Assembly (NCBI GenBank): GCA_040403315.1
Contig: JBBAKX010000001.1
Span: 372,001-436,000 of the forward strand
From: CAMCXT01 sp040403315
Lineage (GTDB): Bacteria > Bacteroidota > Bacteroidia > M30B66
Length of the DNA: 64,000 nucleotides
Direction of reading: 5' to 3'
In this document: in pieces, positions 16,918 through 25,583 of the stretch
Numbering within the stretch: the stretch's first letter is position 1
How the letters are laid out: each line of letters opens with the position of its first letter
The notes under the pieces: generated by a model
Databases searched by the model: none
What the model saw: only the letters and a program-made list of their open reading frames with translations
Told to the model about the DNA's origin: nothing
Made by a program: the position numbers and the translations under genes

Positions 16918-17760
16918 ATGAAATTATCAGTTATCAATTCTGGGCACTTCAAACTCGATGGTGGCGCCATGTTTGGCGTAGTTCCCAAGTCTATGTGGCA
17001 TCCACTTTATCCTGCCGACGAGAATAATATGTGTTCTTGGGCCATGCGATGCATGTTGATTGAAGAAGGCAATCGCCTCATCCTTATCGACACAGGAATG
17101 GGCAACAAGCAGAACGACAAGTTTTTTTCGCATTACTTCATGCATGGCGACGATAATCTTGATAAATCGCTCAGGACTGCCGGTTACCACCGAGATGAAA
17201 TTACCGATGTATTCCTAACACATCTTCATTTCGACCATTGCGGTGGAGTGATTGAGTGGAACGACGACAAATCGGCATATCGCCCAGCATTCAAAAATGC
17301 ACAAGTTTGGAGCAACGAAGCGCATTGGAAATGGGCAACAGAGCCAAACGCTAGAGAAAAGGCATCCTTTTTAAAGGAAAATATTCTTCCAATTCAAGAA
17401 TCTGGTCAGCTTCGTTTTGCGGAATCAGACCGGTTTACAGACCAAATAGAAATCATTCGTGTAAATGGGCATACCGAGTCGATGATGTTGCCTTTGGTTC
17501 AAATTGGCGACAAGAAATTGCTTTACATGGCCGATTTGTTAGCCTCTCCAGTGCATGTTCCTGTTGCGTGGGTGATGGCTTACGACACGCGTCCTTTGCT
17601 TACGTTGGATGAGAAAGCGGTTATCTTGAAACGCGCCGCGGATGAAGAATGGGTATTGTTTTTTGAGCACGATAAATCTGTTGAATGCGCCACTTTGCAT
17701 CACACCGAAAAGGGAATCCGCGTAAAGGAAACCTTCCCTTTGTCGGCCTTGTTTGCCTGA
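16918..17760 (+). CDS. MBL-fold metallohydrolase
   Basis: The metallo-beta-lactamase zinc motif is THLHFDHCGG (H102, H104, D106, H107), followed by later metal ligands in GHTESM and near YMADLLASP. The N-terminus (MKLSVINSGHFKLDGGAMFGVVPKSMW) resembles lactonase-like and AttM/AhlB-type members of the family that act on small organic substrates, so a lactone or ester hydrolase is possible. The substrate is not known. The start at 16918 gives a family-like N-terminus; the frame stays open 47 codons upstream across the mpl start region without similarity. No signal peptide. It overlaps the following WG-repeat gene by 76 bases in another frame. Confidence 0.85.
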   Translation: MKLSVINSGHFKLDGGAMFGVVPKSMWHPLYPADENNMCSWAMRCMLIEEGNRLILIDTGMGNKQNDKFFSHYFMHGDDNLDKSLRTAGYHRDEITDVFLTHLHFDHCGGVIEWNDDKSAYRPAFKNAQVWSNEAHWKWATEPNAREKASFLKENILPIQESGQLRFAESDRFTDQIEIIRVNGHTESMMLPLVQIGDKKLLYMADLLASPVHVPVAWVMAYDTRPLLTLDEKAVILKRAADEEWVLFFEHDKSVECATLHHTEKGIRVKETFPLSALFA

Positions 17761-18977
17761 TTTTACTCAGTTCAATAGGTTTTGGTCAATCGCTTTTGCG
17801 CATTGGCGATAAGCCTCCATACACCCTCAAATGTGTGGTTAAGCCTTTTGCTTCTGTGGAAGAAGTAGATTCGTTTGTGGTGCTTTCCAAAAATCGAATC
17901 GCCATTAAAAGCACGCAACAGCCGGGCTTCAGGCTTTACAGTGCTCTGCTTCAAGCATTGTCGGCGATGCCAATTGAGGAAGTTCGACAGGGGAGAGAAG
18001 GCATTTTCCCTTTTCGATTTGAAGGTTTTTGGGGTTTAGCCGACTCGATGGGCAAGGTGCTCGTGAAGCCCAAATTTAGTGATGCCGGTGTTTTTTCTGA
18101 AGGACGAATTGCCTTGCGCGATGGTACTTGTTGGGGATTTGCAGGCAAAAACGGCAAGTGGCAACTTAAGCCAAAGTATCACTGCGAAATTGAAGAAGCT
18201 CGGCCAGAGTTTTCGTGCAAGCGAGCTTTGGTCTACGATCCCGGTGCCGGAGGATGGAAGTACATCGACACCGAAGGCAAATTCATCAACCAAAGAGCCT
18301 ATCCAATGGCCTTCCCTTTTCGTTACAACCATGCTTGGGTGCAAGAAGATGATGGGTTTTACTTGATCAATCAGCAAGGCGAAACTAAGCTCGGTCCGTT
18401 TCTCGACATCGTGCCCAATCCAGGCTCGAACTTGGTGCCTTACTTGAAAAATGATCTATTCGGATTTGTAGATGTTTCACAAGCCAAACTCCTTACCAAT
18501 GCCGAATACTTGGAAGTTTCTGGCCATCATGAAGGCACTGCTGCTGTGCTCACAACAAAAGGTTGGACCTTACTTGACGCATCTGGAAAAACCTGTTCAC
18601 TCGATTTTTTCGAGTCGCTCGACTTTGCCGAAGAAGGTGTTTTTGTTTACACATCAGGCGAACCGAGCGATCGTTGGGCAGGAATTGTCGACAGATATTG
18701 TATGATCGTTGTTCCTGCGAATTGGAAGTCGATCGGGCAATACCATCAAGGCGTAGCCGCAGCCACAAGAAATGGCGCTCAATATGAGTTGATCGATTTA
18801 GATGGAAATTCTTTGCTCAAAGGACAGAAGTTCGATCGTTGTAGTAATCCAATTGGAGGTTTCATGATAGTTCAATTGGATGGGAAGCAGCAGATTGTTC
18901 AGTTGAAAAATGCTGCTCTCGTTTCAGAATTGAGTTTTCCTATCTCAGTGCCGTTAAGGATTGTGCCCCTGAACTAA
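17685..18977 (+). CDS. Exported WG-repeat protein
   Basis: A signal peptide with a long basic n-region (MRHFASHRKGNPRKGN, then FVGLVCLILLSSIGFG and a Q at the likely cleavage site) is followed by WG repeats: FWGLADSMGKVLVKPKFSDAGVFSEGRIALRD, CWGFAGKNGKWQLKPKY, GWKYIDTEGKFI, and weaker copies to about residue 410. WG repeats are short beta-rich modules of unknown binding function. The only usable start is the ATG at 17685, which puts the first 76 bases inside the MBL-fold gene in a different frame, an unusually long same-strand overlap. The stop shares four bases with the convergent Rieske gene. Confidence 0.78.
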   Translation: MRHFASHRKGNPRKGNLPFVGLVCLILLSSIGFGQSLLRIGDKPPYTLKCVVKPFASVEEVDSFVVLSKNRIAIKSTQQPGFRLYSALLQALSAMPIEEVRQGREGIFPFRFEGFWGLADSMGKVLVKPKFSDAGVFSEGRIALRDGTCWGFAGKNGKWQLKPKYHCEIEEARPEFSCKRALVYDPGAGGWKYIDTEGKFINQRAYPMAFPFRYNHAWVQEDDGFYLINQQGETKLGPFLDIVPNPGSNLVPYLKNDLFGFVDVSQAKLLTNAEYLEVSGHHEGTAAVLTTKGWTLLDASGKTCSLDFFESLDFAEEGVFVYTSGEPSDRWAGIVDRYCMIVVPANWKSIGQYHQGVAAATRNGAQYELIDLDGNSLLKGQKFDRCSNPIGGFMIVQLDGKQQIVQLKNAALVSELSFPISVPLRIVPLN

Positions 18978-19342
18978 CCGAAAATCCCACCAGTTTTCTT
19001 TTCGATCCCAACAAACAAACCGGTTTCGCGCTCTTCAACTGGATACAAATTGATATTTCCGCTACGTCGTTCTACTTCACGTCCTGTTTTTAAATCCCAA
19101 GCGTATCTGTGAAACGGACAAACCACCGTTCCGTTTTCACAAATTCCACCATGCGTAATTGGTAAATTTTGGTGCGGGCATTTTTCATCCAGCGCGAAAA
19201 ATTTGGTTTCAGTTCGAGCCAAGCAAAGCAATTTGCCATCTACTTCGATTCGTGCAGTTTTATTAACAGCAATTAGCTCCTTCGCCTTGTCGACACTGCT
19301 AAAAACCATAAACCAACGAATTGTCTTCTTTCCGAAAAACAT
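18974..19342 (-). CDS. Rieske [2Fe-2S] ferredoxin-like protein
   Basis: The two cluster-binding motifs are present: CPHQNLP (C55, H57) and CPFHRYAWDL (C75, H78). The second form is typical of soluble Rieske ferredoxins and NirD-like proteins rather than of the cytochrome bc1 subunit. At 122 residues, with no catalytic domain, it is an electron carrier or redox subunit. There is no obvious signal peptide, although the N-terminus MFFGKKTIRWFMVFSS is mildly hydrophobic. The ATG shares one base with the stop of the upstream lipid-kinase gene (TGATG), so translation is likely coupled. The partner oxidoreductase is not in the window. Confidence 0.9.
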   Translation of the reverse strand: MFFGKKTIRWFMVFSSVDKAKELIAVNKTARIEVDGKLLCLARTETKFFALDEKCPHQNLPITHGGICENGTVVCPFHRYAWDLKTGREVERRSGNINLYPVEERETGLFVGIEKKTGGIFG

Positions 19343-20268
19343 CAGGGAATTAACATTTGAATTCTTGCTGGCAAAATACGGAATTCCACCGCACCGTATC
19401 CCAAAGATTCACCATCTGCCTCTACGTAAAGCCTTTTTGTAGGATATACCCTTACGCGTTTCGCGGTTGTGATCTTCACTTCATCCAATTGGTCGAAAGT
19501 CCCATTGAAAAGCTTAGCAATATTGCGAACGACCTTAAGTTTTCCAATTTTTCTGACTGCGGTTATGTGAAATAATCCATCATCTGGAACGGCATCCGGA
19601 ACGAGTTTCATTCCGTTTCCTGCGTATTTTCCAATCCCTGCAAGAATTGCAAAAACCTGAAATGTTGTTTTTTCTTGGTCTATTACTACTTCACATTCAA
19701 CCGCCTCATATTTAAAAAGGCTTTTAATTAATGCAGACAAATAGGTTAGAAGTCCCGACTTTCCTTTCCTTTTCGCCTCATTGGCTGTGTAAGCTACAAA
19801 TGCGTCAAAACCAATTCCTGCAACATTAATGAAAAATGATAATGGTTTTTGGGTTCCGAGGTATTCTATCGAGCCAGCATCGTGTAAATTGAATTTGCCT
19901 TGAAGCATCATTTTAACAAATACAATTGGATTGTCTGGTATCTTCAATGTTCGAACAAAGTCGTTTCCCGTGCCTGCTGGATATATTGCCAATTGTATTT
20001 GGTGAGAAGGGATTTCAGATTGATCTAAAACGGCATTTACCACTTCATTTAAACTACCATCTCCTCCAACAACCAATATTCTCCTACTTCCTAATTTGAG
20101 ACATTGATGCGTTATGGTAGTTCCGTCGCCACTTTTGGCGGTTTCATAAAGTTGAAAAGGAATTTTGTTAGCCTTTAATTGAGCTTTTAGCTGCTTCCAA
20201 TGCTGCGTTGATTTTCTACCATTGGCCGTTGGATTCAGGATAACCGCCCAAGTTTCGGGATGCTGCAT
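19342..20268 (-). CDS. Diacylglycerol/lipid kinase family protein (YegS/DgkB-like)
   Basis: The DAGK catalytic domain is shown by LNPTANGRK near the start, the nucleotide-binding motif VVGGDGSLNEVVNAVL (GGDGS at about 68-72) and the PAGTGNDFVRTL motif. The C-terminal beta-rich domain ends about residue 308. Members phosphorylate diacylglycerol, sphingosine-like lipids or phosphatidylglycerol at the inner membrane. The preferred start is the ATG at 20268 (MQHPETWAVILNPTANG); the frame opens at 20358 but the extra 30 residues do not fit the family. It is coupled to the Rieske gene by a one-base overlap. Confidence 0.9.
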   Translation of the reverse strand: MQHPETWAVILNPTANGRKSTQHWKQLKAQLKANKIPFQLYETAKSGDGTTITHQCLKLGSRRILVVGGDGSLNEVVNAVLDQSEIPSHQIQLAIYPAGTGNDFVRTLKIPDNPIVFVKMMLQGKFNLHDAGSIEYLGTQKPLSFFINVAGIGFDAFVAYTANEAKRKGKSGLLTYLSALIKSLFKYEAVECEVVIDQEKTTFQVFAILAGIGKYAGNGMKLVPDAVPDDGLFHITAVRKIGKLKVVRNIAKLFNGTFDQLDEVKITTAKRVRVYPTKRLYVEADGESLGYGAVEFRILPARIQMLIP

Positions 20269-20498
20269 TGCGTAAACATACAGTTTTGCGGCTGGTTGTA
20301 AACAAAAAAGCGCATCCACTTTTCGGTGTTGCGCTCTGTTACTTATAAATCTAATCAATTATTGTAATTCGATCTTCCGGGTTATTTTTTCGTTTTCTAC
20401 TTTTTCGGCTATGGCAAATCGTCTTTTGAAAACCGAATTCTATTCGCGAAAACCGTTTTTTTAAATCTGCATTGACTGATCTTTTTGCCTGCAACGAT

Positions 20499-20519
20499 GA
20501 GGTTGTTTTATTCAACCTC
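20499..20519 (-). other. Small inverted repeat after the hypothetical gene
   Basis: GAGGTTG and CAACCTC form a perfect 7-base stem around a 7-base T-rich loop, starting eight bases after the stop of the 20527-20934 gene. No T-run follows on the minus strand, so it is at best a weak terminator. Confidence 0.35.
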
Positions 20520-20526
20520 CGAAATT

Positions 20527-20934
20527 TTAATTATTTATGAATTTAAAATAAATAGCTTCTGGATATTTTTCATTTTCAAATACATAAAGAAGTGTGGGAC
20601 ATAACCACATTTCGAAATTATTGTCAATTACATTATAATACCCGCCATTTTCAACAATGGGGTGATTGTAATTCTTTAACATTTCTTTGTCTACTCCAAC
20701 AGATGTATTAACTATTATACGACTATCAGTAAAGACTTGGTTTGAAACTGTAACCGTTACTCGTGAATTACCATTTGAATTCATTTCGAGAAATTTATCG
20801 GCACCAGCTACCATAAGTAAGTTTCCTTTTACACCAAGATTTGATTCAATAAATTCAGGCAAATCAACATACCAAAGGTCGTTTTCCTTAACAAAATCAA
20901 TTGTTTTATAAATTGTTTTTACCATTGTAGTCAT
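20527..20934 (-). CDS. Small hypothetical protein, possibly DUF6717-like
   Basis: The 135-residue product is soluble, rich in Asn, Val and Tyr, without signal peptide or membrane helix. Visible patterns are DLWYVDLPEFIE near residue 20, LLMVAGADKFLEM near 42, GGYYNV near 100 and WLCPTLLYVFENEKYPEAIYFKF at the end. This arrangement (WYvDLPEw, a GAD segment, an aromatic-rich C-terminus) reminds me of DUF6717 proteins, but I cannot confirm it. A second ATG lies three codons in. The gene is AT-rich compared with its neighbours and stands alone between long non-coding stretches, which suggests later acquisition. No function can be given. Confidence 0.65.
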   Translation of the reverse strand: MTTMVKTIYKTIDFVKENDLWYVDLPEFIESNLGVKGNLLMVAGADKFLEMNSNGNSRVTVTVSNQVFTDSRIIVNTSVGVDKEMLKNYNHPIVENGGYYNVIDNNFEMWLCPTLLYVFENEKYPEAIYFKFINN

Positions 20935-21020
20935 ATTTCATTTTATTGTTTTTTTAGCTCTTTTTAAAATTTGGATGAGCTGATAATCCTATTTGATGTT
21001 GATTTCCTCTTTTTTAAAAC

Positions 21021-21039
21021 TTGGAATACATTATTCCAA
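21021..21039. repeat. Perfect 8-base inverted repeat with 3-base spacer
   Basis: TTGGAATA-CAT-TATTCCAA. The symmetry and short spacer look like a dimeric repressor operator or a tiny hairpin. It lies about 90 bases upstream of the hypothetical gene's start (minus strand) and 415 bases before the zinc peptidase gene. Confidence 0.35.
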
Positions 21040-21358
21040 TTGATTACCTGAATAAGATTCAGAGATGCTTAGCGCCGGAAGAGCTGCTCCTCCGTGGTTG
21101 TGACAAATGTTTTGAAAACCCTGTTTCAAGCATTTCGCTTAAATAGTGTTGAGAATACTGGATCAAATCCTCTGCTCGTGTTTGGGTTAGTTTTAATGTG
21201 TGTTATAATTGAATTTTTTCCAGGGCGCTTTCAATCATTGTTCCACCAAACAAAAACAGACAAAATGGCGCACGAGGTCGAATTGTGCCGACAAAATGAC
21301 CGAAGTGTGGTTTGAGCCTTGGAATAGAAGCTGTTCATTAATCGATCATTTCTAAAGC

Positions 21359-21366
21359 TATATTTG
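21359..21366 (+). promoter_or_regulatory. Candidate -7 box for the zinc peptidase gene
   Basis: TATATTTG fits TAnnTTTG and lies 88 bases before the ATG at 21455. No clear -33 box accompanies it. Confidence 0.35.
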
Positions 21367-21454
21367 TCATATAAACTGTCATATTGCTTGTAAATTCATC
21401 TTGGAATACCATTTGACAGCGCTGCGCCGTTAAACAATCTAAATTCATAAGACA

Positions 21455-22138
21455 ATGCCGGGAATCTATTTGATCCTCATCTTGGTAATGGCGGCCAGTT
21501 GGTTCGTTTCTTACCGTTTAAAAAGTAAATTTCGGAAATACAGCGAAGTGCCTCTCACAGCTGGCTTAACAGGTCGTGAAGTTGCCGAGAAAATGCTCCG
21601 CGACGAAGGGATTTTCGATGTGAAAGTAATTTCGGTTGAAGGCTTTCTTTCGGACCACTACAACCCAAGAGAAAAAACAGTGAATCTAAGTCCTGAGGTA
21701 TACAACACACGAAGCGTTGCCGCCGCCGCAGTTGCCGCTCACGAATGTGGACACGCTGTGCAACATGCCCGCGCATATGCTTGGTTAAACATGCGATCTG
21801 CATTGGTTCCAATTGTACAATTCTCCTCTAACATCATTCAATGGGTTCTACTGGGTGGTGTGTTACTGATCAACACCTTTCCTGCTTTATTGGCTATTGG
21901 AATTGTAATTTTTGCAATAACAACACTTTTTTCATTTATTACCCTTCCTGTAGAATATGATGCGTCACGCCGCGCTTTGGCTTGGATGTCATCCACAAAT
22001 CTTACCTACGGAGAAGAACGTAGTCAAGCCAAGGACGCCCTTGATTGGGCAGCAATGACTTATGTAGTTGCGGCTATCGGTTCTTTGGCGACACTGTTAT
22101 ACTATGTTTCAATCTTTACGGGTAGAAGAGACAACTAA
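21455..22138 (+). CDS. Membrane zinc metallopeptidase (Zn_peptidase_2, YugP-like)
   Basis: This 227-residue protein has an N-terminal transmembrane helix (about 3-20), a HECGH zinc motif at 96-100 (VAAHECGHAVQHARAYAWL), and further helices at about 115-165 and 200-220. The arrangement and the conserved VPLTAGLTGREVAEKML and VNLSPEVYNTRSVAAAAVAAHE segments match the YugP/Zn_peptidase_2 family of integral-membrane neutral proteases, whose substrates are not known. A hairpin terminator follows at 22164-22191, so it seems to be a single-gene unit. Confidence 0.92.
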   Translation: MPGIYLILILVMAASWFVSYRLKSKFRKYSEVPLTAGLTGREVAEKMLRDEGIFDVKVISVEGFLSDHYNPREKTVNLSPEVYNTRSVAAAAVAAHECGHAVQHARAYAWLNMRSALVPIVQFSSNIIQWVLLGGVLLINTFPALLAIGIVIFAITTLFSFITLPVEYDASRRALAWMSSTNLTYGEERSQAKDALDWAAMTYVVAAIGSLATLLYYVSIFTGRRDN

Positions 22139-22163
22139 ATCCTCACACTGAACTTTGATCGAT

Positions 22164-22191
22164 AAACCGGGATTTTTGTTCCGGTTTTTTT
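22164..22191 (+). terminator. Intrinsic terminator after the zinc peptidase gene
   Basis: AAACCGG and CCGGTTT form a 7-base stem (two more weak pairs inside) with a T-rich loop, and the 3' arm runs into a stretch of seven T. It lies 26 bases after the stop codon. Confidence 0.7.
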
Positions 22192-22238
22192 GTGCCTTGT
22201 TTCAAGCATATTTTTACCTTTATGCTTCATTCAATGTT

Positions 22239-25200
22239 ATGAAAATCAGATTATTCCTAAGTATCGCGTTATTGCATCTCAGCATTTTGGGTTTTTCTCA
22301 AGAATCGAGAATCGCTATTTTACATGAAGCACAAGGTTTCCAGGCAACGACAGTACAGTTTGATTTAGGCGATTTTCATTTTACGGATGTAAATACCTCC
22401 AACGGAATAGCGAAAATTCCGGTAGTACAAAATGCAACGCCACTTTTGGTGAAAGGCGCGCCAGATCTTCCAAAGTTTACCCGATCGTTGATAGTTCCTG
22501 ATCAAGGAAACATCGTGGTTGAGGTTCAGGAATCGGAGTTTGAAGAAATTCAAAACATCAACATTGCCCCATCAATTGGTAATTTATCTCGTACAGAAAA
22601 TCCTGCGAATTACCAGCGCACGCAAGGCGTCATCTTTCAACAAGATGTATTTTTCCCTGCCAATGAAATTCAATTGCGGGAACCCTATATTTTATCTGGA
22701 GTGCGCGGAATCACCTTGCTTTTCAATCCGTTTCGCTACAATCCCGTTACTCGAACTTTACGAATCTATCGGAGGATTACGGCAACAGTGAAGTGTCAAA
22801 CTGAAATTTCTGGAATCAATGAAAGGGTATCAAACAACCGTTTTCAGTTGGTAGAAGATCAACAAATTCATCAAAGTCATTTCCTAAACTTCCCAGTTGA
22901 TCGATATGAAACACCAACAAGCTGGGGGAAAATGCTCATCATTTCCCATCCTGCATTTATCGAATCTTTAAATCCTTTTGTTGCGTGGAAAAGAGCTACA
23001 GGAATGGAGGTTGAAGTGGTGAGTTATGCAACATTGGGTTCAGAAACGGCCATTCAAGATATCATCAGAAACCGCTATGCAGATGGTTTGAAGTATGCAC
23101 TTTTGGTAGGCGATATTGATCAAATTCCTTCACCAACTAGAAATTCAGGCATGTCGGATCCGAGTTATGGTTATGTTGAAGGTGATGATTCTTATCCGGA
23201 AGTTTTTGTAGGTCGTTTTTCTGCCGAAACAACTGCCGATGTTGAGGTTCAAGTGGCAAAAGCATTGCAGTACGAACAAGCAACGTCAGGAAACCATTTC
23301 GCAAACCTTACAGGAATTGCATCCGATCAAGGCCCCGGCGATGATGGAGAGATGGATTTCGAGCATATCCGAAACATGGAGGCCGACTTGCTCAACTTTA
23401 CTTACACTGCATCCAATGAGTTTTTTGATGGCACACAAGGCGATCAAGATGGAGCAGGGAATCCTAATCCTTCGATGGTTGCGAGTGCGATTGATGCTGG
23501 AACTGGTCTTATTTTATACACAGGACATGGTTCTTCTCAGAGCTTTGGTTCTTCAGAATTTAGCAATGCCGATATCGCGCAACTTGAAAACGTTGGGAAG
23601 CTGCCAGTAATTTGGTCTGTTGCCTGTGTGAATGGAGAATTCAACAATGGAACCTGTTTTGGCGAAGCATGGATGCGTGCACGACAAGGCAACAATCCAA
23701 CAGGAGCTGCTACTGTTTTCATGTCTTCGATCAACCAAAGTTGGAACCCTCCAATGTCGGCTCAAGATGAGATGGTTGATATTTTATCTGGACTCAATGC
23801 ATCAAACACTGGAAGAACTTTCGGATCGATCAGCTTTAGCGGCTGCATGTTTATGAACGATGAGTATGGAAGCGCAGGAGCAGAAATGACCGACTCTTGG
23901 CATATTTTCGGAGATCCTTCATTGCTCATTCGAACAACTGCGCCTCTCCCGCTGGTTGTGACTTATCCTGCTTCTGCAGTTATTGGCGAAGCCTCCATCA
24001 CAGTTTATTCTGAAGTTGAAAACGCACGTATTGCTTTGGTTCAAGATGGAAGCTTATTGGCTGCAGGTTTTATTTCAGGAGGTTCGTGCTTGTTGAGTTT
24101 CGAATCGCTATCGTCGATGTCGTCAATTCAAATCACAGGAACCGCATTTAATCACTCTCCTTATATGGGAGAAATTCAGGTGATCGCGCCCTATTCCCCG
24201 TTTTTTGTACTCAACGAAACGCTTCTCAATGATGCAATGGGCAACAATAATCTTCAAGCCGATTTCAATGAAACTGTTCAGTTAAATGTTGAGGTTCAAA
24301 ATGTTGGCATTTCGATGAATGGATCAGTTACTGGAACGATAGCAGAAAACTCACCTTGGGTATCTCTCGAAAACCCGAGCTTAACTTGCAATTTTGAACC
24401 AACTAACGGAAATCTATATCTATCAGAAAATTGCTTCTCGTTTTCGGTGAGCGATGGAGTACCTGATCAAACCCAAGTAAACTTCTTAGTGACCCTAACC
24501 GATATTGATGGTCAAGTGTGGAATGTTAATATTCCGATCACTTTGCATGCTCCATCAATGCAGGTTGTTTCACATACTTTCAGTGAGCTTATTGGCAACA
24601 ACAACGGTCGTCCCGATCCAGGCGAAACAGTAAGAATTACTTTGCCCAATTTGAATTCTGGCTCAATCGAAAGCAATATAGGGCTCCCGAATTTAACGTT
24701 TACTTCCAGCCTCATTGAAGTCCTTTCTTCTACCACCAATATTTCAAGTGTTTTCCCCAACACTTCAGAAACCGTAAGCTACGATTTACTTATTTCTCCG
24801 AACTATCCTACAAATCTCACGGAGTTGTTTCAATACGAAGGAACATTTGGAGCTTACGAAGCACAATACAATTTCAGCTTGCTCATTGGTGCAATAATCG
24901 AAGACGCCGAATCTGGCGGTTTAACTCAGTTTCCATGGATCAATGCGAGCGACTCTCCGTGGTTTAACGACAATACAAACGCTTTCGAAGGTCAGTATAG
25001 CCTGCGTTCAGGAACGATTGGACACAATCAATTAACTGAACTAATGCTTACCTACCAAGTCTCTGATCCGGGTGAAATTAAATTCCACCGCAAGGTATCT
25101 TCGGAGGAGGGCTACGATTTCCTTAAGTTTTATCTCGATGGTGAGCTTCAAGCGGAATGGTCTGGCGATCTTGATTGGCAAGAGTTTTCATATCCAGTTT

Positions 25201-25583
25201 TAGCTGGAGAGCATAATTTTACTTGGGTGTACATAAAAGATGACGTGTTTTCTTCTCTTGAAGATGCTGCTTGGGTCGATTTTATAATACTTCCACCATC
25301 CGACAACTCTTCGGCCGTAGAAGAAACATTTATCGAACGTCCAGTATTGGCCTTCCCCAATCCGGCTAGCCAAATTGTTCAGCTTGCTGGATTGAATTCA
25401 GGCAACTACACAATTGAATGGCTAGACCTTTCAGGACGAAAATTGGCAACTAATCAAATTACCGCTAGTGGAGCCAATGCAACACTTTTGAGTATACCTG
25501 ATGGAACTTCAGACGGATTGTATTTCCTTCGAATTCAATCTGAAAACTGGGTAAAGTCTTTACCAGTAAGCATTCGTCGTTAA
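22239..25583 (+). CDS. Gingipain-like C25 cysteine protease, T9SS-secreted
   Basis: From the ATG at 22239 the 1114-residue protein has a signal peptide (MKIRLFLSIALLHLSILGFSQ), a gingipain propeptide-like region (about 25-220), and a peptidase C25 domain (about 225-560). The catalytic His is H430 in YTGHGSS and the catalytic Cys is C463 in SVACVNGEF, 33 residues apart as in RgpB. The C25 domain is followed by Ig-like and beta-sandwich modules (about 570-1020) and a type A T9SS sorting domain (about 1035-1114: VLAFPNPASQIVQLAGL... to LPVSIRR). It is exported by the Sec system and then by T9SS to the surface or medium, where it could be a nutrient-acquiring protease or act in processing other T9SS proteins (a PorU-like role is less likely because a sorting domain is present). 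The start codon lies 28 codons into the longer open frame. The stop abuts the convergent lipoprotein gene. Confidence 0.92.
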   Translation: MKIRLFLSIALLHLSILGFSQESRIAILHEAQGFQATTVQFDLGDFHFTDVNTSNGIAKIPVVQNATPLLVKGAPDLPKFTRSLIVPDQGNIVVEVQESEFEEIQNINIAPSIGNLSRTENPANYQRTQGVIFQQDVFFPANEIQLREPYILSGVRGITLLFNPFRYNPVTRTLRIYRRITATVKCQTEISGINERVSNNRFQLVEDQQIHQSHFLNFPVDRYETPTSWGKMLIISHPAFIESLNPFVAWKRATGMEVEVVSYATLGSETAIQDIIRNRYADGLKYALLVGDIDQIPSPTRNSGMSDPSYGYVEGDDSYPEVFVGRFSAETTADVEVQVAKALQYEQATSGNHFANLTGIASDQGPGDDGEMDFEHIRNMEADLLNFTYTASNEFFDGTQGDQDGAGNPNPSMVASAIDAGTGLILYTGHGSSQSFGSSEFSNADIAQLENVGKLPVIWSVACVNGEFNNGTCFGEAWMRARQGNNPTGAATVFMSSINQSWNPPMSAQDEMVDILSGLNASNTGRTFGSISFSGCMFMNDEYGSAGAEMTDSWHIFGDPSLLIRTTAPLPLVVTYPASAVIGEASITVYSEVENARIALVQDGSLLAAGFISGGSCLLSFESLSSMSSIQITGTAFNHSPYMGEIQVIAPYSPFFVLNETLLNDAMGNNNLQADFNETVQLNVEVQNVGISMNGSVTGTIAENSPWVSLENPSLTCNFEPTNGNLYLSENCFSFSVSDGVPDQTQVNFLVTLTDIDGQVWNVNIPITLHAPSMQVVSHTFSELIGNNNGRPDPGETVRITLPNLNSGSIESNIGLPNLTFTSSLIEVLSSTTNISSVFPNTSETVSYDLLISPNYPTNLTELFQYEGTFGAYEAQYNFSLLIGAIIEDAESGGLTQFPWINASDSPWFNDNTNAFEGQYSLRSGTIGHNQLTELMLTYQVSDPGEIKFHRKVSSEEGYDFLKFYLDGELQAEWSGDLDWQEFSYPVLAGEHNFTWVYIKDDVFSSLEDAAWVDFIILPPSDNSSAVEETFIERPVLAFPNPASQIVQLAGLNSGNYTIEWLDLSGRKLATNQITASGANATLLSIPDGTSDGLYFLRIQSENWVKSLPVSIRR

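Larger units (their letters stand above)
20935..21454. other. 520-base AT-rich intergenic region
   Basis: No convincing gene is seen here. A 73-codon open frame (21094-21315, plus) has no recognisable domain and is probably chance. The stretch holds a near-perfect palindrome (21021-21039) and a -7 promoter box for the next gene (21359-21366). It could contain decayed coding sequence or a small RNA, but nothing in the sequence shows this directly. Confidence 0.5.

Noticed and set aside
21094..21315. 73-codon plus-strand frame in the AT-rich gap
   Set aside because: It has no recognisable motif, no promoter at a sensible distance and no family-like pattern. A chance frame is more likely than a gene.
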